Part shown: positions 1 to 7,981 of the stretch, piece after piece | Layout of the letters: each line of letters starts with the position of its first letter | Numbering within the stretch: the first letter of the stretch is position 1 | NCBI RefSeq assembly: GCF_001311925.1 | Contig: NZ_BBCG01000012.1 | Coordinates: 1 to 64,000, forward strand | Reading direction: 5' to 3' | Source of the DNA: Cellulosilyticum ruminicola JCM 14822 | GTDB taxonomy: Bacteria > Bacillota > Clostridia > Lachnospirales > Cellulosilyticaceae | Length of the DNA: 64,000 nucleotides | The notes under the pieces: model-generated | What the model was told of the DNA's origin: nothing | The model's input: only the letters and a program-made list of their open reading frames with translations | Database searches by the model: none | Position numbers and translations under genes: made by a program

Positions 1-3
1 AAT

Positions 4-40
4 AAAAAGTGTTGTGAACTTAAAGTTCGCAACACTTTTT
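4..40 (-). terminator. Bidirectional rho-independent terminator
   Basis: A 17-bp stem (4-20 with 24-40, one G/T mismatch at 15/29) closes on a 3-base loop. It is flanked by A5 on one side and T5 on the other, so it can terminate in both directions. It overlaps the stop codon (39-41) of the degenerate Mrr-like gene and ends that gene's transcript. Confidence 0.85.
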
Positions 41-1064
41 ATTTAGTCTCATCTACTGCTTTTTCATTCATATTTTGTTTTTTAACCCATTTGAGGGTTT
101 GATCAAAATTTAATACTGTAATGCCATAACATTTTGCAAGTTTTCTTATTTTATGTGTAACATGACTATTGGTTACAATCATTGCATGGTCCACTTCAAA
201 GAAAGGAATACTTGCCTTAAGGGCATCTAAATGTTTCGGCATAACTTGATTTTTTTTACCAATACATTTAATAACTATCTTTACCCCTTCTTTTTGTGCA
301 ATAATCTGAGCCCCATATACTTCAGGTTCTTTTACTTCATCCGTTTGATAACTTAAATTCTTAAGTGTTAACTTTGTCCATTCAAGCCATGCTGCCTGAT
401 ACATAAACCTTGGTTCTGCCTCCAAAAAATGTTCTCTAACCCATTTGAAAGGATGACACCAAAATGCACTTATAGCCCCATCTAAGCAGCCTTCCAACAT
501 TTTGCTTGCGGCTAACATTTGTGCTTCAAGGTGGACGCCATCTACAATCGTAATATGGTTTAATCTGGCAAGCTGAAGAACCTTTTCATCTGTCATGCTC
601 ATAGGTGAAACAAGTATGCCTTTGGTAATCGTCTTATCACGGCTAATCCAGCCTACCAATTGCTGTACTGCCTCAAAATCAATGGACTTCTTATTATAAC
701 ACTGCATTAAAATAACTTGTTGTTCTTTAATCAGCTTAATAGTATTAGGCTGACTGACATTTCCTTGAATTTTGGTATAATAACCTAATGTACGATAAAG
801 CCTTTCTAATAAATACGTAAAGCTACCTTCATCTAATTTATTTAAGTCTTTTAGGGGCTGCTTGAATTCTGTATAATGATTTTCATATCCATTGTAAATA
901 CTTAAAATCATAGCAATCAAAAGCCCTAGTACTAATAGTACTTTAATCCATATGGCAAAATCAATCATATAACTTAGTATATAAATGAGTACAAGCCAGC
1001 TTATACATGTCAAAATAACACGGCCAACTACTTTTGTATGATATATCATTCTATTTTCATTCAT
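39..1064 (-). CDS. Membrane-anchored protein with two degenerate Mrr-type restriction-endonuclease-like domains
   Basis: The 341-residue protein has two N-terminal membrane segments (about 16-33 and 38-56). Two soluble repeats follow, about 80-185 and 215-327. Each resembles the Mrr_cat restriction-endonuclease-like fold: a helix with LERLYRTLGYY, a GxDxx/QCK-like core, then a KGILVSP-type or AMIVTNS strand. Active members of the family need an Asp and a Q/E-x-K pair. Here the first copy reads QCY (121-123) with no Asp at the expected site, and the second reads GAQ with IKCI (265-268). Neither copy keeps the catalytic set, so a binding or sensing role is more likely than cleavage. The start is supported by AAAGGGTGATATT before ATG. 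It is the last gene before the terminator at 4-40. The family assignment is by eye and the function is unknown. Confidence 0.6.
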   Translation of the reverse strand: MNENRMIYHTKVVGRVILTCISWLVLIYILSYMIDFAIWIKVLLVLGLLIAMILSIYNGYENHYTEFKQPLKDLNKLDEGSFTYLLERLYRTLGYYTKIQGNVSQPNTIKLIKEQQVILMQCYNKKSIDFEAVQQLVGWISRDKTITKGILVSPMSMTDEKVLQLARLNHITIVDGVHLEAQMLAASKMLEGCLDGAISAFWCHPFKWVREHFLEAEPRFMYQAAWLEWTKLTLKNLSYQTDEVKEPEVYGAQIIAQKEGVKIVIKCIGKKNQVMPKHLDALKASIPFFEVDHAMIVTNSHVTHKIRKLAKCYGITVLNFDQTLKWVKKQNMNEKAVDETK

Positions 1065-1186
1065 AATATCACCCTTTTGATTATGAACAAAAAAACGTTC
1101 TTTTATACGGCTAATTTTAACATTCTTCTATAGCTTGCATAGATTTATTTAACTTACTACTTATCATTTTTATATACTTTATCCTT

Positions 1187-2608
1187 CTACCAACAGCTTT
1201 TTGGAATAAATCCAATAAGTGTTGGTGCTGCTGAACCATTTGGTAACATATATTCAATTGTTACTGTTTCACCTTTTCTAATTGTTCCTACTGTAACAGC
1301 TTTAGTTGTTGTTCCTGAAAATGTACCTTCTAAAGGCATATTATAAACTTCATTATTCCATTTAATAGCGCCTTTAAAAGTACCTCCTCTATTATTTAAA
1401 ATAACACCTGTATCTTCTGTTGCTGTTACTTTTAAATAATAAGATACTCCAAAGTTTCCTGCATTCTCAACATAACCCATTGTACGTTGATCATAACCAA
1501 CTACCCATTCACCAGAGTTTGGAATACCGATATTAAGTTTTTCAGATTCTTTTCCATCTAATACAATACTGTAGTTAAATGCAATTTTATCGTATGTTCC
1601 ACTATAATGTGCCCCATCTGCTGGATAATAAGTTAATAAATCTATATCTTTTAAAGTTTGATCACCATTTAAAGCTGCAGTAATAAATGTGACTTCGCCA
1701 CTAGATTCGATATCTATATGAGCTGTAATACATTGATTATTCAGCCAGTTTTTATCATATATATACTGACTTTCACCTGGTGCTAACTTAATTGTTTCAG
1801 GTGCTGAGCCTTTATAATAAGCTTCTAATGCAACTTGGCCTGCACGTAATGTATCGGCTACTGGTCCTTTAATTGCTTTATTAGAAAGTGTGACTGTAAT
1901 TGGCTCTTGTGTTTCATTACGTAAAATTAATGCTAAACGCTGTGTTTTTGTTGTATCTGGAATAGCACTAATATGATGCACAAGTAAACGCCCTTTACCT
2001 TTTAATTTATCTTTATATAAGATTCCTTCACCTTTAACAACTTCTGGTGAATCACTCATAATTAATGTACCAGGTACATCTGTTTTCTCTGTAACAACAA
2101 CATCTTTGTAGTTAAGATAATTGATGCCTTTAAAGTTATCAATCCAACCACCTGTTTTACCTTGTGTAAAGCGATAAGCAAGCTCACTCATCTTTTCTTC
2201 ACTTGTAATATGCACACGTGTTTCTATACCTTCACTACGATTACCATAAGCATCATCTAAATATAGGGTGATAATATAATCCCCTTCAGCAAAAAGGACT
2301 TCTGGTTTGCCTAATGTAGCACGTTTTGGCTCATCACTACTGCTACGATAAGTCCATTTTCCTTCCTTAACAGTTTCCCATGTTTCATTGTCATATGTAT
2401 AAACAAATTCCATTTTTTCGCCTTGGGCATAGCTTGACTTTTTAGCTGTAAGTCCTGTAATAACTGGTGCTTTATTCTCTGCAATTGTAACTGTCTCATA
2501 TGTCCAATCACTCCATAAACCTCTTACATCTTGAACTTGAAGTCCAATAACATATGTCCCTGCACGTGGCTTTTTAAAGATTTTGCCGATTTCTTTATTT
2601 GTAACCAT
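1187..2608 (-). CDS. C-terminal part of a frameshifted secreted protein (PKD-like and bacterial surface domains)
   Basis: The reading frame is open from about 2698, upstream of the first Met at 2608. Translating 2698-2609 gives an A-G-Q-E-V-I-V start followed by STDPDGDAI, which is a PKD-type repeat. This is continuous with the end of the signal-peptide protein at 2698-3393. A second Ig/PKD-like segment follows (about residues 48-135 of this piece), then about 340 residues of beta-rich sequence that I do not recognise, ending in PTLIGFIPKSCW. There is no ribosome site at the internal Met. The two pieces together would make one secreted or surface-anchored protein of about 735 residues. The substrate is unknown. 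No convincing hairpin follows the stop in the 122 bases to the next gene. Confidence 0.7.
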   Translation of the reverse strand: MVTNKEIGKIFKKPRAGTYVIGLQVQDVRGLWSDWTYETVTIAENKAPVITGLTAKKSSYAQGEKMEFVYTYDNETWETVKEGKWTYRSSSDEPKRATLGKPEVLFAEGDYIITLYLDDAYGNRSEGIETRVHITSEEKMSELAYRFTQGKTGGWIDNFKGINYLNYKDVVVTEKTDVPGTLIMSDSPEVVKGEGILYKDKLKGKGRLLVHHISAIPDTTKTQRLALILRNETQEPITVTLSNKAIKGPVADTLRAGQVALEAYYKGSAPETIKLAPGESQYIYDKNWLNNQCITAHIDIESSGEVTFITAALNGDQTLKDIDLLTYYPADGAHYSGTYDKIAFNYSIVLDGKESEKLNIGIPNSGEWVVGYDQRTMGYVENAGNFGVSYYLKVTATEDTGVILNNRGGTFKGAIKWNNEVYNMPLEGTFSGTTTKAVTVGTIRKGETVTIEYMLPNGSAAPTLIGFIPKSCW

Positions 2609-2697
2609 TTTATCGCCAACTACACTCCAAAGTTGATCAACGATAGCATCCCCATCTGGATCTGTGCTTGTACTTGTTACAATGACTTCTTGTCCAG

Positions 2698-3393
2698 CTA
2701 CATATCTTGAGGAATAACAAAGCTTGCAATAGGTTTTTCATTTGGTCTTTCATCCACTACAGGTACACTGGCTTGTACCTTTTCTGTTAATGTAATAACC
2801 TTTGTAGAACTTTCAAATTCAACCTTAATCTCAAAGGCTTCACTAATAAAACGTACTGGTAATAATGTTACCCCATCTTTAATCATAGGTGTCACTTCTA
2901 ATTCTACTGGCATGCCATCGACATAGGCTGTATGACTTCCTATTGTTACTTGTACCACTGTTCCATTTTTAGTAATTGTAACAGTTTGTGTCTCGCTATT
3001 CCACTCTACTTGAGCGTCAACTACTTGATTCACTACAAAGCGAAGTGGTAAAAGTGTTGTATTTTGTACCACAGTTGGTGGACTTAATAAACTTGTCTCT
3101 TCACCATTTACAGTAGCCTTTGTTGTATTAAGTATCAAGACAACTTGATTCCCCTTTTGTTCTGATGTCACTTCATTTTCTGACACAGCTGCATTTTCTG
3201 TTCCTGCTGCCGAAGTATCTGATTCTGTTTCCTGAGCTGGTGTTTGTACATTTTCTTGATTTGTTGCATCTGATATGTTCATCGCTGCTGCTATTGTTAT
3301 TGGCGTTACTTCTGGGGTTTCAGCATAAAGACTTGTTTGATTAAGGATCATCCCTGTCATAAGCAAGATTATCATCCATTTACGCTTTTTCAT
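2698..3393 (-). CDS. N-terminal part of a frameshifted secreted protein: signal peptide plus copper-amine-oxidase-type stalk domain
   Basis: The 231-residue piece starts with a clear signal peptide (MKKRKW, a hydrophobic core, then ...LYAE, about residues 1-25). A low-complexity Ser/Thr/Glu-rich linker follows (about 30-80). Then comes a two-lobed copper amine oxidase N-terminal-type domain (about 83-205) with paired LLPLRFV and LLPVRFI motifs. In Clostridia and Paenibacillus this domain is a common cell-surface module without oxidase activity. The start is supported by AAGGAG six bases upstream of ATG. The piece ends at TAG after PIASFVIPQDM. Shifting frame by one base there (for example CCC for CC near 2713) joins it to the PKD-like part downstream. 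Either an indel error or a true inactivating mutation fits. Confidence 0.8.
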   Translation of the reverse strand: MKKRKWMIILLMTGMILNQTSLYAETPEVTPITIAAAMNISDATNQENVQTPAQETESDTSAAGTENAAVSENEVTSEQKGNQVVLILNTTKATVNGEETSLLSPPTVVQNTTLLPLRFVVNQVVDAQVEWNSETQTVTITKNGTVVQVTIGSHTAYVDGMPVELEVTPMIKDGVTLLPVRFISEAFEIKVEFESSTKVITLTEKVQASVPVVDERPNEKPIASFVIPQDM

Positions 3394-3432
3394 ATGCTCT
3401 CCTTACTTTTTTATATTTTTTATTCGCCATTT

Positions 3433-3438
3433 ATTATA
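3433..3438 (-). promoter_or_regulatory. Candidate -10 element for the secreted stalk-domain gene
   Basis: On the minus strand TATAAT lies 40 bases before the start codon. No good -35 hexamer is found at the usual spacing (TTTTAA at 18 bases), so this is only a weak promoter prediction. Confidence 0.3.
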
Positions 3439-3512
3439 ACATATCTACATTCATTTTTAAAATTTTACACATATATATCAATAATCTGTAATATATCCGT
3501 AATGTTCTAATT

Positions 3513-3566
3513 AAAAAAGAATTACCATACATCTACCTTTAAGTACATCATGGTAATTCTTTTTTT
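3513..3566 (-). terminator. Rho-independent terminator after the 98-residue gene
   Basis: The arms AAAAAAGAATTACCAT (3513-3528) and ATGGTAATTCTTTTTT (3550-3565) pair perfectly around a 21-base loop. A/T runs on both sides make it usable in both directions. It lies just downstream of the stop at 3582. Confidence 0.8.
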
Positions 3567-3581
3567 ACATTTTATGTTGGA

Positions 3582-3878
3582 TTAATAACGATAACTTTCA
3601 AGTACTGGAATAATACATGCTTCATTTTCTTGAAAGATGTCCAGTCCACTAATACGTATTTGTTTTTCAAGCTCTCTATAATCTTCTGGTAAATAGTTAA
3701 TAATCTTTTTACCTTCTATTACTTTAAAAAGTAGAAATGATTCGCCATCAGCTTGTTCATATAACGTGACTTCATGAGTACTTAGTTGTTTGTCAATCAT
3801 AATACTCACACGTCTCGTAGCACTTAATTTCTTACACTCCTCTGGTTCTAACCATCTTACGATTTGTCTTGAATCCAT
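3582..3878 (-). CDS. Small protein of unknown function (98 residues)
   Basis: The reading frame is open to 3914. However, the ATG at 3876-3878 has AAGGGGG ten bases upstream, so the protein most likely begins MDSRQIVRWLE. It is soluble, with no signal peptide or membrane segment, and mixed charge. I see no family motif. It sits alone between the oxidoreductase and the secreted protein, with a terminator on each side, so it is probably transcribed by itself. It may be a small regulatory or structural protein; nothing in the sequence decides this. Confidence 0.65.
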   Translation of the reverse strand: MDSRQIVRWLEPEECKKLSATRRVSIMIDKQLSTHEVTLYEQADGESFLLFKVIEGKKIINYLPEDYRELEKQIRISGLDIFQENEACIIPVLESYRY

Positions 3879-3956
3879 ATTTATACGCCCCCTTATTGAA
3901 GTGCTTTTATACAATATATCAACAAGAGGTCATGTCCTATGACAAGTTTTTGAGAA

Positions 3957-3984
3957 AAGACAAGCCATTTTGCAAATTTGTCTT
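3957..3984 (-). terminator. Weak hairpin after the oxidoreductase gene
   Basis: AAGACAA (3957-3963) pairs with TTGTCTT (3978-3984) around a 14-base loop. On the minus strand it is followed by TTTTCTC. The hairpin overlaps the oxidoreductase stop codon. The stem is only 7 bp, so this may be a weak terminator. Confidence 0.45.
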
Positions 3985-4951
3985 ACTCGTTTGGATATAC
4001 AACGCCCCATTTGCTTCTTAAATCGTCCATTAACTGCATCACATAAAGTGTTTCAGCATGTGGCATTGCTTCACATTCTAACTGGCTATTTTGAATTGCC
4101 TCAATGCATGCCTTTACTTCATACTCATACCCTGTAATTTGCATTGGCACTTTAATCTCTTTAATAAGTTGACGCCCTAAATCATAAATCTTAATGCTTT
4201 CACAGTTATTAATATTCTCAATAACCATATAACCTTTATCTCCTGAAATAATCCCTTGGCGATCTGTTTGCGCGAGAACTGTACTATTTAAAACAGCTAT
4301 TTTACCATCTATATAAGTGATTGTGATACTATTTTGCAGATCAACCCTCTTATCTGATAAAACTGCTGTAGAAGTAATCTCTTTAATGTCTTTACCAAAA
4401 TGCATTAAAGCAAAGTTAATTGGATAAAGTCCTATATCTAATAAAGACCCGCCTGCTAAACTTGGCTCTGCAATTCTTTCTTTATTCCAAATCACATAAC
4501 CTAAATTAGCTGTTAATGCCGCTGGCTTTCCAATAATGCCACTGGCGATTAAATCGTCTATCATTTGACGTGAAGGCATATAACGTGTCCAAATTGCTTC
4601 TGTAATAAGGACATTTTTACTTTTCGCAAGGGCTATAATTTCCTCTGCTTCTTTCACATTTCTTGTAAATGCCTTTTCACATAAAACATGTTTACCATGT
4701 GTAATGCATAACTTTGCATGTTCATAATGTAGCGAATGTGGTGTGGCGATATATACGAGTTCCACTTCTTTATCTGCCACAAGCTCCTCATAAGATCCAT
4801 AAGCTTTTGCCATATTAAATTTGTTCGCAAAACCCTCAGCACGCTGAATGTCTCTTGCAGCTACTGCATAGCACACTGCGTCCTCCATTGCACAAAGTGT
4901 TTTCGCCATAGTTTCTGCAATACGTCCTGCACCTATAATTCCTATTTTCAT
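3983..4951 (-). CDS. Gfo/Idh/MocA-family NAD(P)-dependent oxidoreductase
   Basis: The 322-residue protein begins MKIGIIGAGRIAETM, the Rossmann dinucleotide-binding motif GxGxxA (residues 6-11). The characteristic CEK motif that follows strand 4 reads CEKAFTRN near residue 93; the usual Pro after EK is Ala here. A C-terminal alpha/beta substrate domain with GGSLLDIGLYPINFA (near 170) carries the conserved DxGxYP signature. Length is normal for the family, whose members oxidise or reduce sugars, inositols or dihydrodiols. The substrate cannot be read from sequence. The start is supported by AGAGGA nine bases before ATG. The gene follows the hydrolase by 64 bases, with its own candidate promoter in that gap. 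Confidence 0.92.
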   Translation of the reverse strand: MKIGIIGAGRIAETMAKTLCAMEDAVCYAVAARDIQRAEGFANKFNMAKAYGSYEELVADKEVELVYIATPHSLHYEHAKLCITHGKHVLCEKAFTRNVKEAEEIIALAKSKNVLITEAIWTRYMPSRQMIDDLIASGIIGKPAALTANLGYVIWNKERIAEPSLAGGSLLDIGLYPINFALMHFGKDIKEITSTAVLSDKRVDLQNSITITYIDGKIAVLNSTVLAQTDRQGIISGDKGYMVIENINNCESIKIYDLGRQLIKEIKVPMQITGYEYEVKACIEAIQNSQLECEAMPHAETLYVMQLMDDLRSKWGVVYPNE

Positions 4952-4984
4952 TTTATTTCCTCTTTCATTTAAAATGTCTTATCT

Positions 4985-5014
4985 ATTGTAATACATTTTA
5001 AAATAAAATGCCAA
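4985..5014 (-). promoter_or_regulatory. Candidate sigma-A-type promoter for the oxidoreductase gene
   Basis: On the minus strand TTGGCA (5009-5014) and TACAAT (4985-4990) are 18 bases apart. The -10 element lies 34 bases before the start codon at 4951. Position and sequence fit a housekeeping promoter; nothing confirms its use. Confidence 0.45.
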
Positions 5015-5015
5015 T

Positions 5016-6044
5016 TTATTCATAACCAATTTCATCAAGCGCTACAACTCCCGATTGATTTACGAAACTTATTTGTATCTCTACAATCTGCGTTAAATCA
5101 ATGGCCTTATTATTAGCTTTAAACTGTTCACTTGGTATACTTACGGTTTGAAATTGATGTTTATATTCCTTTTCATTTAAAATGTATTGCAGTTTATTAA
5201 GCCTTACTAAAAAAGCTGGATAAATAGTGGCATTTTCACCTAATGAAACCTCTGCTTCCTGATTAGCCCCATCAATTACCTTAATCCTTCCTTCTAGAAG
5301 CTGTGCCTTATCTTCTTCAAATTTTTCTTGTAAATTCATAATATCAAATTGTAAAGCGCCATCCTTTATATTAAACGCTGGTGTCATAATTTTAAGTGTA
5401 GGCTTTGTAATATTCCAATGTAAATAAACTGCACTATTACTTTGTGCTGCTTCCGTAGGATACAAGCCTTCAGTCCATACATTACCACCCTCTACTTCAA
5501 GTGTGACACCCTCTAAAGTCCCTGTGACGAGACTTGTATCTTCTTCAAAGTTACATAAGGTTGTAAAGTTTGATGTCTGATAACTTTGGACATATAATGT
5601 CTCCGGCAAATACGCCCTATAACGCGCATAATCTTCTAAAAGCCCTATATGGGTTGTATCTTTTTTGAGACTACAATCTAAAAATGTTTTAATAAAAATT
5701 TCTGCAATACGTTGTTGATTTCTTTCACTAACGAAGTTTTTGACGTTAAGTACATGGGTATAAAAACCTGATTGATCATAAAGTCCCCATCTTGAATTAA
5801 ATTGGCCATGGTTACATCCTGCACAATATAAGGCTGTTTTAAGATACTGGCCTTCACCTGTAAAATGAATATTCTTATACTGCTTAATACCGCTAAAATT
5901 ATATAAGTCTTGGTCATTAGAACCATGTATAATAAGGTAATTTACATCTTCTAAAACAACAGATTTATTAGTGGGCTTATATTGATCAATAGTTGGTGCA
6001 ATCGCAATAAGCCCTTGTATATTAAAGTTATAATCAAAATGCAT
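5016..6044 (-). CDS. C-terminal part of a frameshifted alpha/beta hydrolase
   Basis: This frame continues the hydrolase that starts at 7192. Coding in this frame is open upstream of the first Met, and the residues before it, NHEKVNPNNGS, join directly to the upstream frame near 6080-6090. This half supplies the likely catalytic acid (in IIHGSNDQDL) and the likely catalytic His (CNHGQFN). About 190 residues of beta-rich C-terminal domain of unknown role follow. There is no ribosome site at the internal Met. The two halves together make a protein of about 725 residues. The break can be repaired by one T in a T3 run or by one lost TTTA repeat. Confidence 0.75.
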   Translation of the reverse strand: MHFDYNFNIQGLIAIAPTIDQYKPTNKSVVLEDVNYLIIHGSNDQDLYNFSGIKQYKNIHFTGEGQYLKTALYCAGCNHGQFNSRWGLYDQSGFYTHVLNVKNFVSERNQQRIAEIFIKTFLDCSLKKDTTHIGLLEDYARYRAYLPETLYVQSYQTSNFTTLCNFEEDTSLVTGTLEGVTLEVEGGNVWTEGLYPTEAAQSNSAVYLHWNITKPTLKIMTPAFNIKDGALQFDIMNLQEKFEEDKAQLLEGRIKVIDGANQEAEVSLGENATIYPAFLVRLNKLQYILNEKEYKHQFQTVSIPSEQFKANNKAIDLTQIVEIQISFVNQSGVVALDEIGYE

Positions 6045-7192
6045 GCTGCCATTATTAGGATTAACCTTTTCATGATTAAATAAATAAGCACACTAATGGC
6101 CTCGCCGCCTCTTGAATGTCCAGCTAATGCTAATTTTGTTTCATCGATTTTTTGATAAATAGGATACTTGGAGTCCTGATTATACTCTAGTACAGATGCT
6201 ATATTTTCTAAAAGCAATATAGCCCTTGCATCATTTTCATTATTTAAGAAGTTACAGGCATTTTCATCTACTGATACCACCACATAACCAGAAGAAGCTA
6301 AATACTCACCTAAATAAGCATATCCCAAATAAGATTCTTCTCGATAGTCATGATTACCATGCACAATAAATAATGTTGGACAGTGATTGACTTCCTTTGG
6401 ATACCATATTTGTCCTCTTAAAGGCACACAATTTAAATCATAACCTTGATATTTCTTTTTAATATATCCCATAGTCCCACTTTGACTGGCATAGGCCTTT
6501 AAATTAATAGTCTTAGAAAGCATATCTGAATCTTTAATATCATAGGTACTTGATAATACCGTATAATTCCCAGCTGCAATAGATGCTTCAAAACGCTCAA
6601 CCTCACCTTGAGGTAATACCTGTAGCACCTTAGTTAAATTGAGATAAGTCTTAATATACGTATCCTCAAAACCTTGTGTCATTAAAAACCATCCACTCAG
6701 TATAATAAGACCTCCACAAACTACAATCACACCTATATTAAATTTAGTATATAACCTGCCCACTAAAAGGGACCATAAACTCTTTAAAAACAAAATAAGG
6801 ATTAACCCTGCAATAATGCCTATCACCACTGCACTTATTTGGCTCATTCTAAAGGTAAAATAAGTTACACCAGTTATTACCGCACCTAAAATCATAATAA
6901 CTGAAATCAATTCTTCTACGCCATTTCTCAATGACAAGGTAATAATCCATCCACCAACAAGCTGCACAGCTACACCTATTATAATGCAACCAAAAACTAC
7001 GATTAAATCACCTAATCTTCCTAAACCATACTTGCTGCTCACTTTATCTGATACTATTAATGCTACTAAAATCAGTGCCAGCCAGTACATAATCTGACTA
7101 GATTTAATAAAATTTCGCGCTTTCCAAGCTTGATACCTCATAATAGCTGTACGCCATATACTTTGAAACTTCGTTTTTACTTTCTTATGCAT
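5951..7192 (-). CDS. N-terminal part of a frameshifted membrane-anchored alpha/beta hydrolase
   Basis: The start at 7192 (MHKKVKTKF) is chosen over an upstream ATG at 7234 because AGGGGT lies eight bases before it. Five membrane segments fill about residues 35-190. They are followed by an extracytoplasmic or cytoplasmic hydrolase domain with LFIVHGNHDYREESYLG (oxyanion region) and the nucleophile elbow GHSRGG (Ser near residue 360). After IYL the frame runs into about 35 residues of non-homologous sequence ending at 5951. The true coding sequence switches at about 6085 into the downstream frame. Lipase, esterase and cutinase-like activities are all possible. There is no link to the peptide synthetase genes beyond position. 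Confidence 0.75.
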   Translation of the reverse strand: MHKKVKTKFQSIWRTAIMRYQAWKARNFIKSSQIMYWLALILVALIVSDKVSSKYGLGRLGDLIVVFGCIIIGVAVQLVGGWIITLSLRNGVEELISVIMILGAVITGVTYFTFRMSQISAVVIGIIAGLILILFLKSLWSLLVGRLYTKFNIGVIVVCGGLIILSGWFLMTQGFEDTYIKTYLNLTKVLQVLPQGEVERFEASIAAGNYTVLSSTYDIKDSDMLSKTINLKAYASQSGTMGYIKKKYQGYDLNCVPLRGQIWYPKEVNHCPTLFIVHGNHDYREESYLGYAYLGEYLASSGYVVVSVDENACNFLNNENDARAILLLENIASVLEYNQDSKYPIYQKIDETKLALAGHSRGGEAISVLIYLIMKRLILIMAACILIITLIYKGLLRLHQLLINISPLINLLF

Positions 7193-7308
7193 AGCTCTTA
7201 CCCCTATATTTATGAACTTATAATGCTTTAACACTTATGCTAACATTCATTTATTTTCTCACTACTTAACTGAATCTATTCATAGGTATACTGTTTAAAA
7301 ATGGCCGC

Positions 7309-7356
7309 AAAAAACTACCTAAGCACATTTTAGTCCATGTCCTTAAGTAGCTTTTT
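7309..7356 (-). terminator. Rho-independent terminator after the CYTH gene
   Basis: AAAAAACTACCTAAG (7309-7323) pairs with CTTAAGTAGCTTTTT (7342-7356), with one wobble pair and one mismatch. On the minus strand the hairpin is followed by T6. It lies immediately after the CYTH stop codon at 7358-7360. Confidence 0.75.
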
Positions 7357-7357
7357 A

Positions 7358-7849
7358 TCATGATTTAAATGGCTGTTTTAAAATACGTGTGATATGCCAA
7401 TAATTTTTCATATTATAGGACTTATCATAAGTTACTTCCTCTAAAAGATTTGGTATCTGTATACAGTCATAAACTAAAGCCTCTTCTTCACTATTAAATT
7501 CAATCTCCGCATAATAATAGTGTCCCTTAGTACCAGGATCCACTTCACAAACCTTAAGCCTTCTGTCACCTAATTGATATACACGATAATCCTTTTCAAT
7601 CATCTTTTCTTGTAAGAGATCTAAAAGTTCTTCATAATGTACCTCACTTATTTCAAACTCTACTTCTTTACGTGATAAAGTCCCATCTGATTTAAAACAT
7701 AATTTATAAGTTGTACAATCTCTATTCACTGTTTTACGAATACGTGCTTCAATATTGTCAGTGCAAAGATAACCTTGTGCCACCTTGGCCCTTCTAATGC
7801 ACCCTTCTTCTGGAAAACCTGATACTAAAAAACGTCTTTCTATTTCCAT
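7358..7849 (-). CDS. CYTH-domain protein (triphosphate tunnel metalloenzyme family)
   Basis: The 163-residue protein begins MEIERRFLV, the CYTH signature ExExK/R that lines one end of the triphosphate tunnel. Further charged strands expected of the fold are visible: ARIRKT (about 37-42), YKLCFK, RKEVEFEI (about 61-68), KDYRVY, LKVCEVD, and YYAEIEF near residue 116. Family members hydrolyse inorganic triphosphate or thiamine triphosphate, or are adenylate cyclases. Short bacterial proteins of this form are usually triphosphatases, but the substrate is not decided here. The start has AGGAG eight bases upstream. The gene stands alone between two terminators. Confidence 0.88.
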   Translation of the reverse strand: MEIERRFLVSGFPEEGCIRRAKVAQGYLCTDNIEARIRKTVNRDCTTYKLCFKSDGTLSRKEVEFEISEVHYEELLDLLQEKMIEKDYRVYQLGDRRLKVCEVDPGTKGHYYYAEIEFNSEEEALVYDCIQIPNLLEEVTYDKSYNMKNYWHITRILKQPFKS

Positions 7850-7932
7850 GTGCTTTCTCCTAACATTCTATATTATATACTAATATAACATATTATAAGA
7901 CATCTCCCAACCTTATTATAATAAAGTTAAAA

Positions 7933-7970
7933 ACAGCCTCCTATGAATTTACTTTATCATAGAAGGCTGT
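7933..7970 (-). terminator. Rho-independent terminator closing the NRPS operon
   Basis: ACAGCCTCCTATGA (7933-7946) pairs with TCATAGAAGGCTGT (7957-7970), with one internal mismatch, around a 10-base loop. On the minus strand it is followed by TTTTTAAC. It lies 12 bases after the stop of the ABC ATPase gene and so marks the 3' end of the biosynthetic transcription unit. Confidence 0.85.
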
Positions 7971-7981
7971 AGTATAACTAA

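Noticed and set aside
3879-3914. Upstream start for the 98-residue protein (110 residues)
   Set aside because: The strong AAGGGGG site lies inside this extension and is correctly placed for the ATG at 3878.
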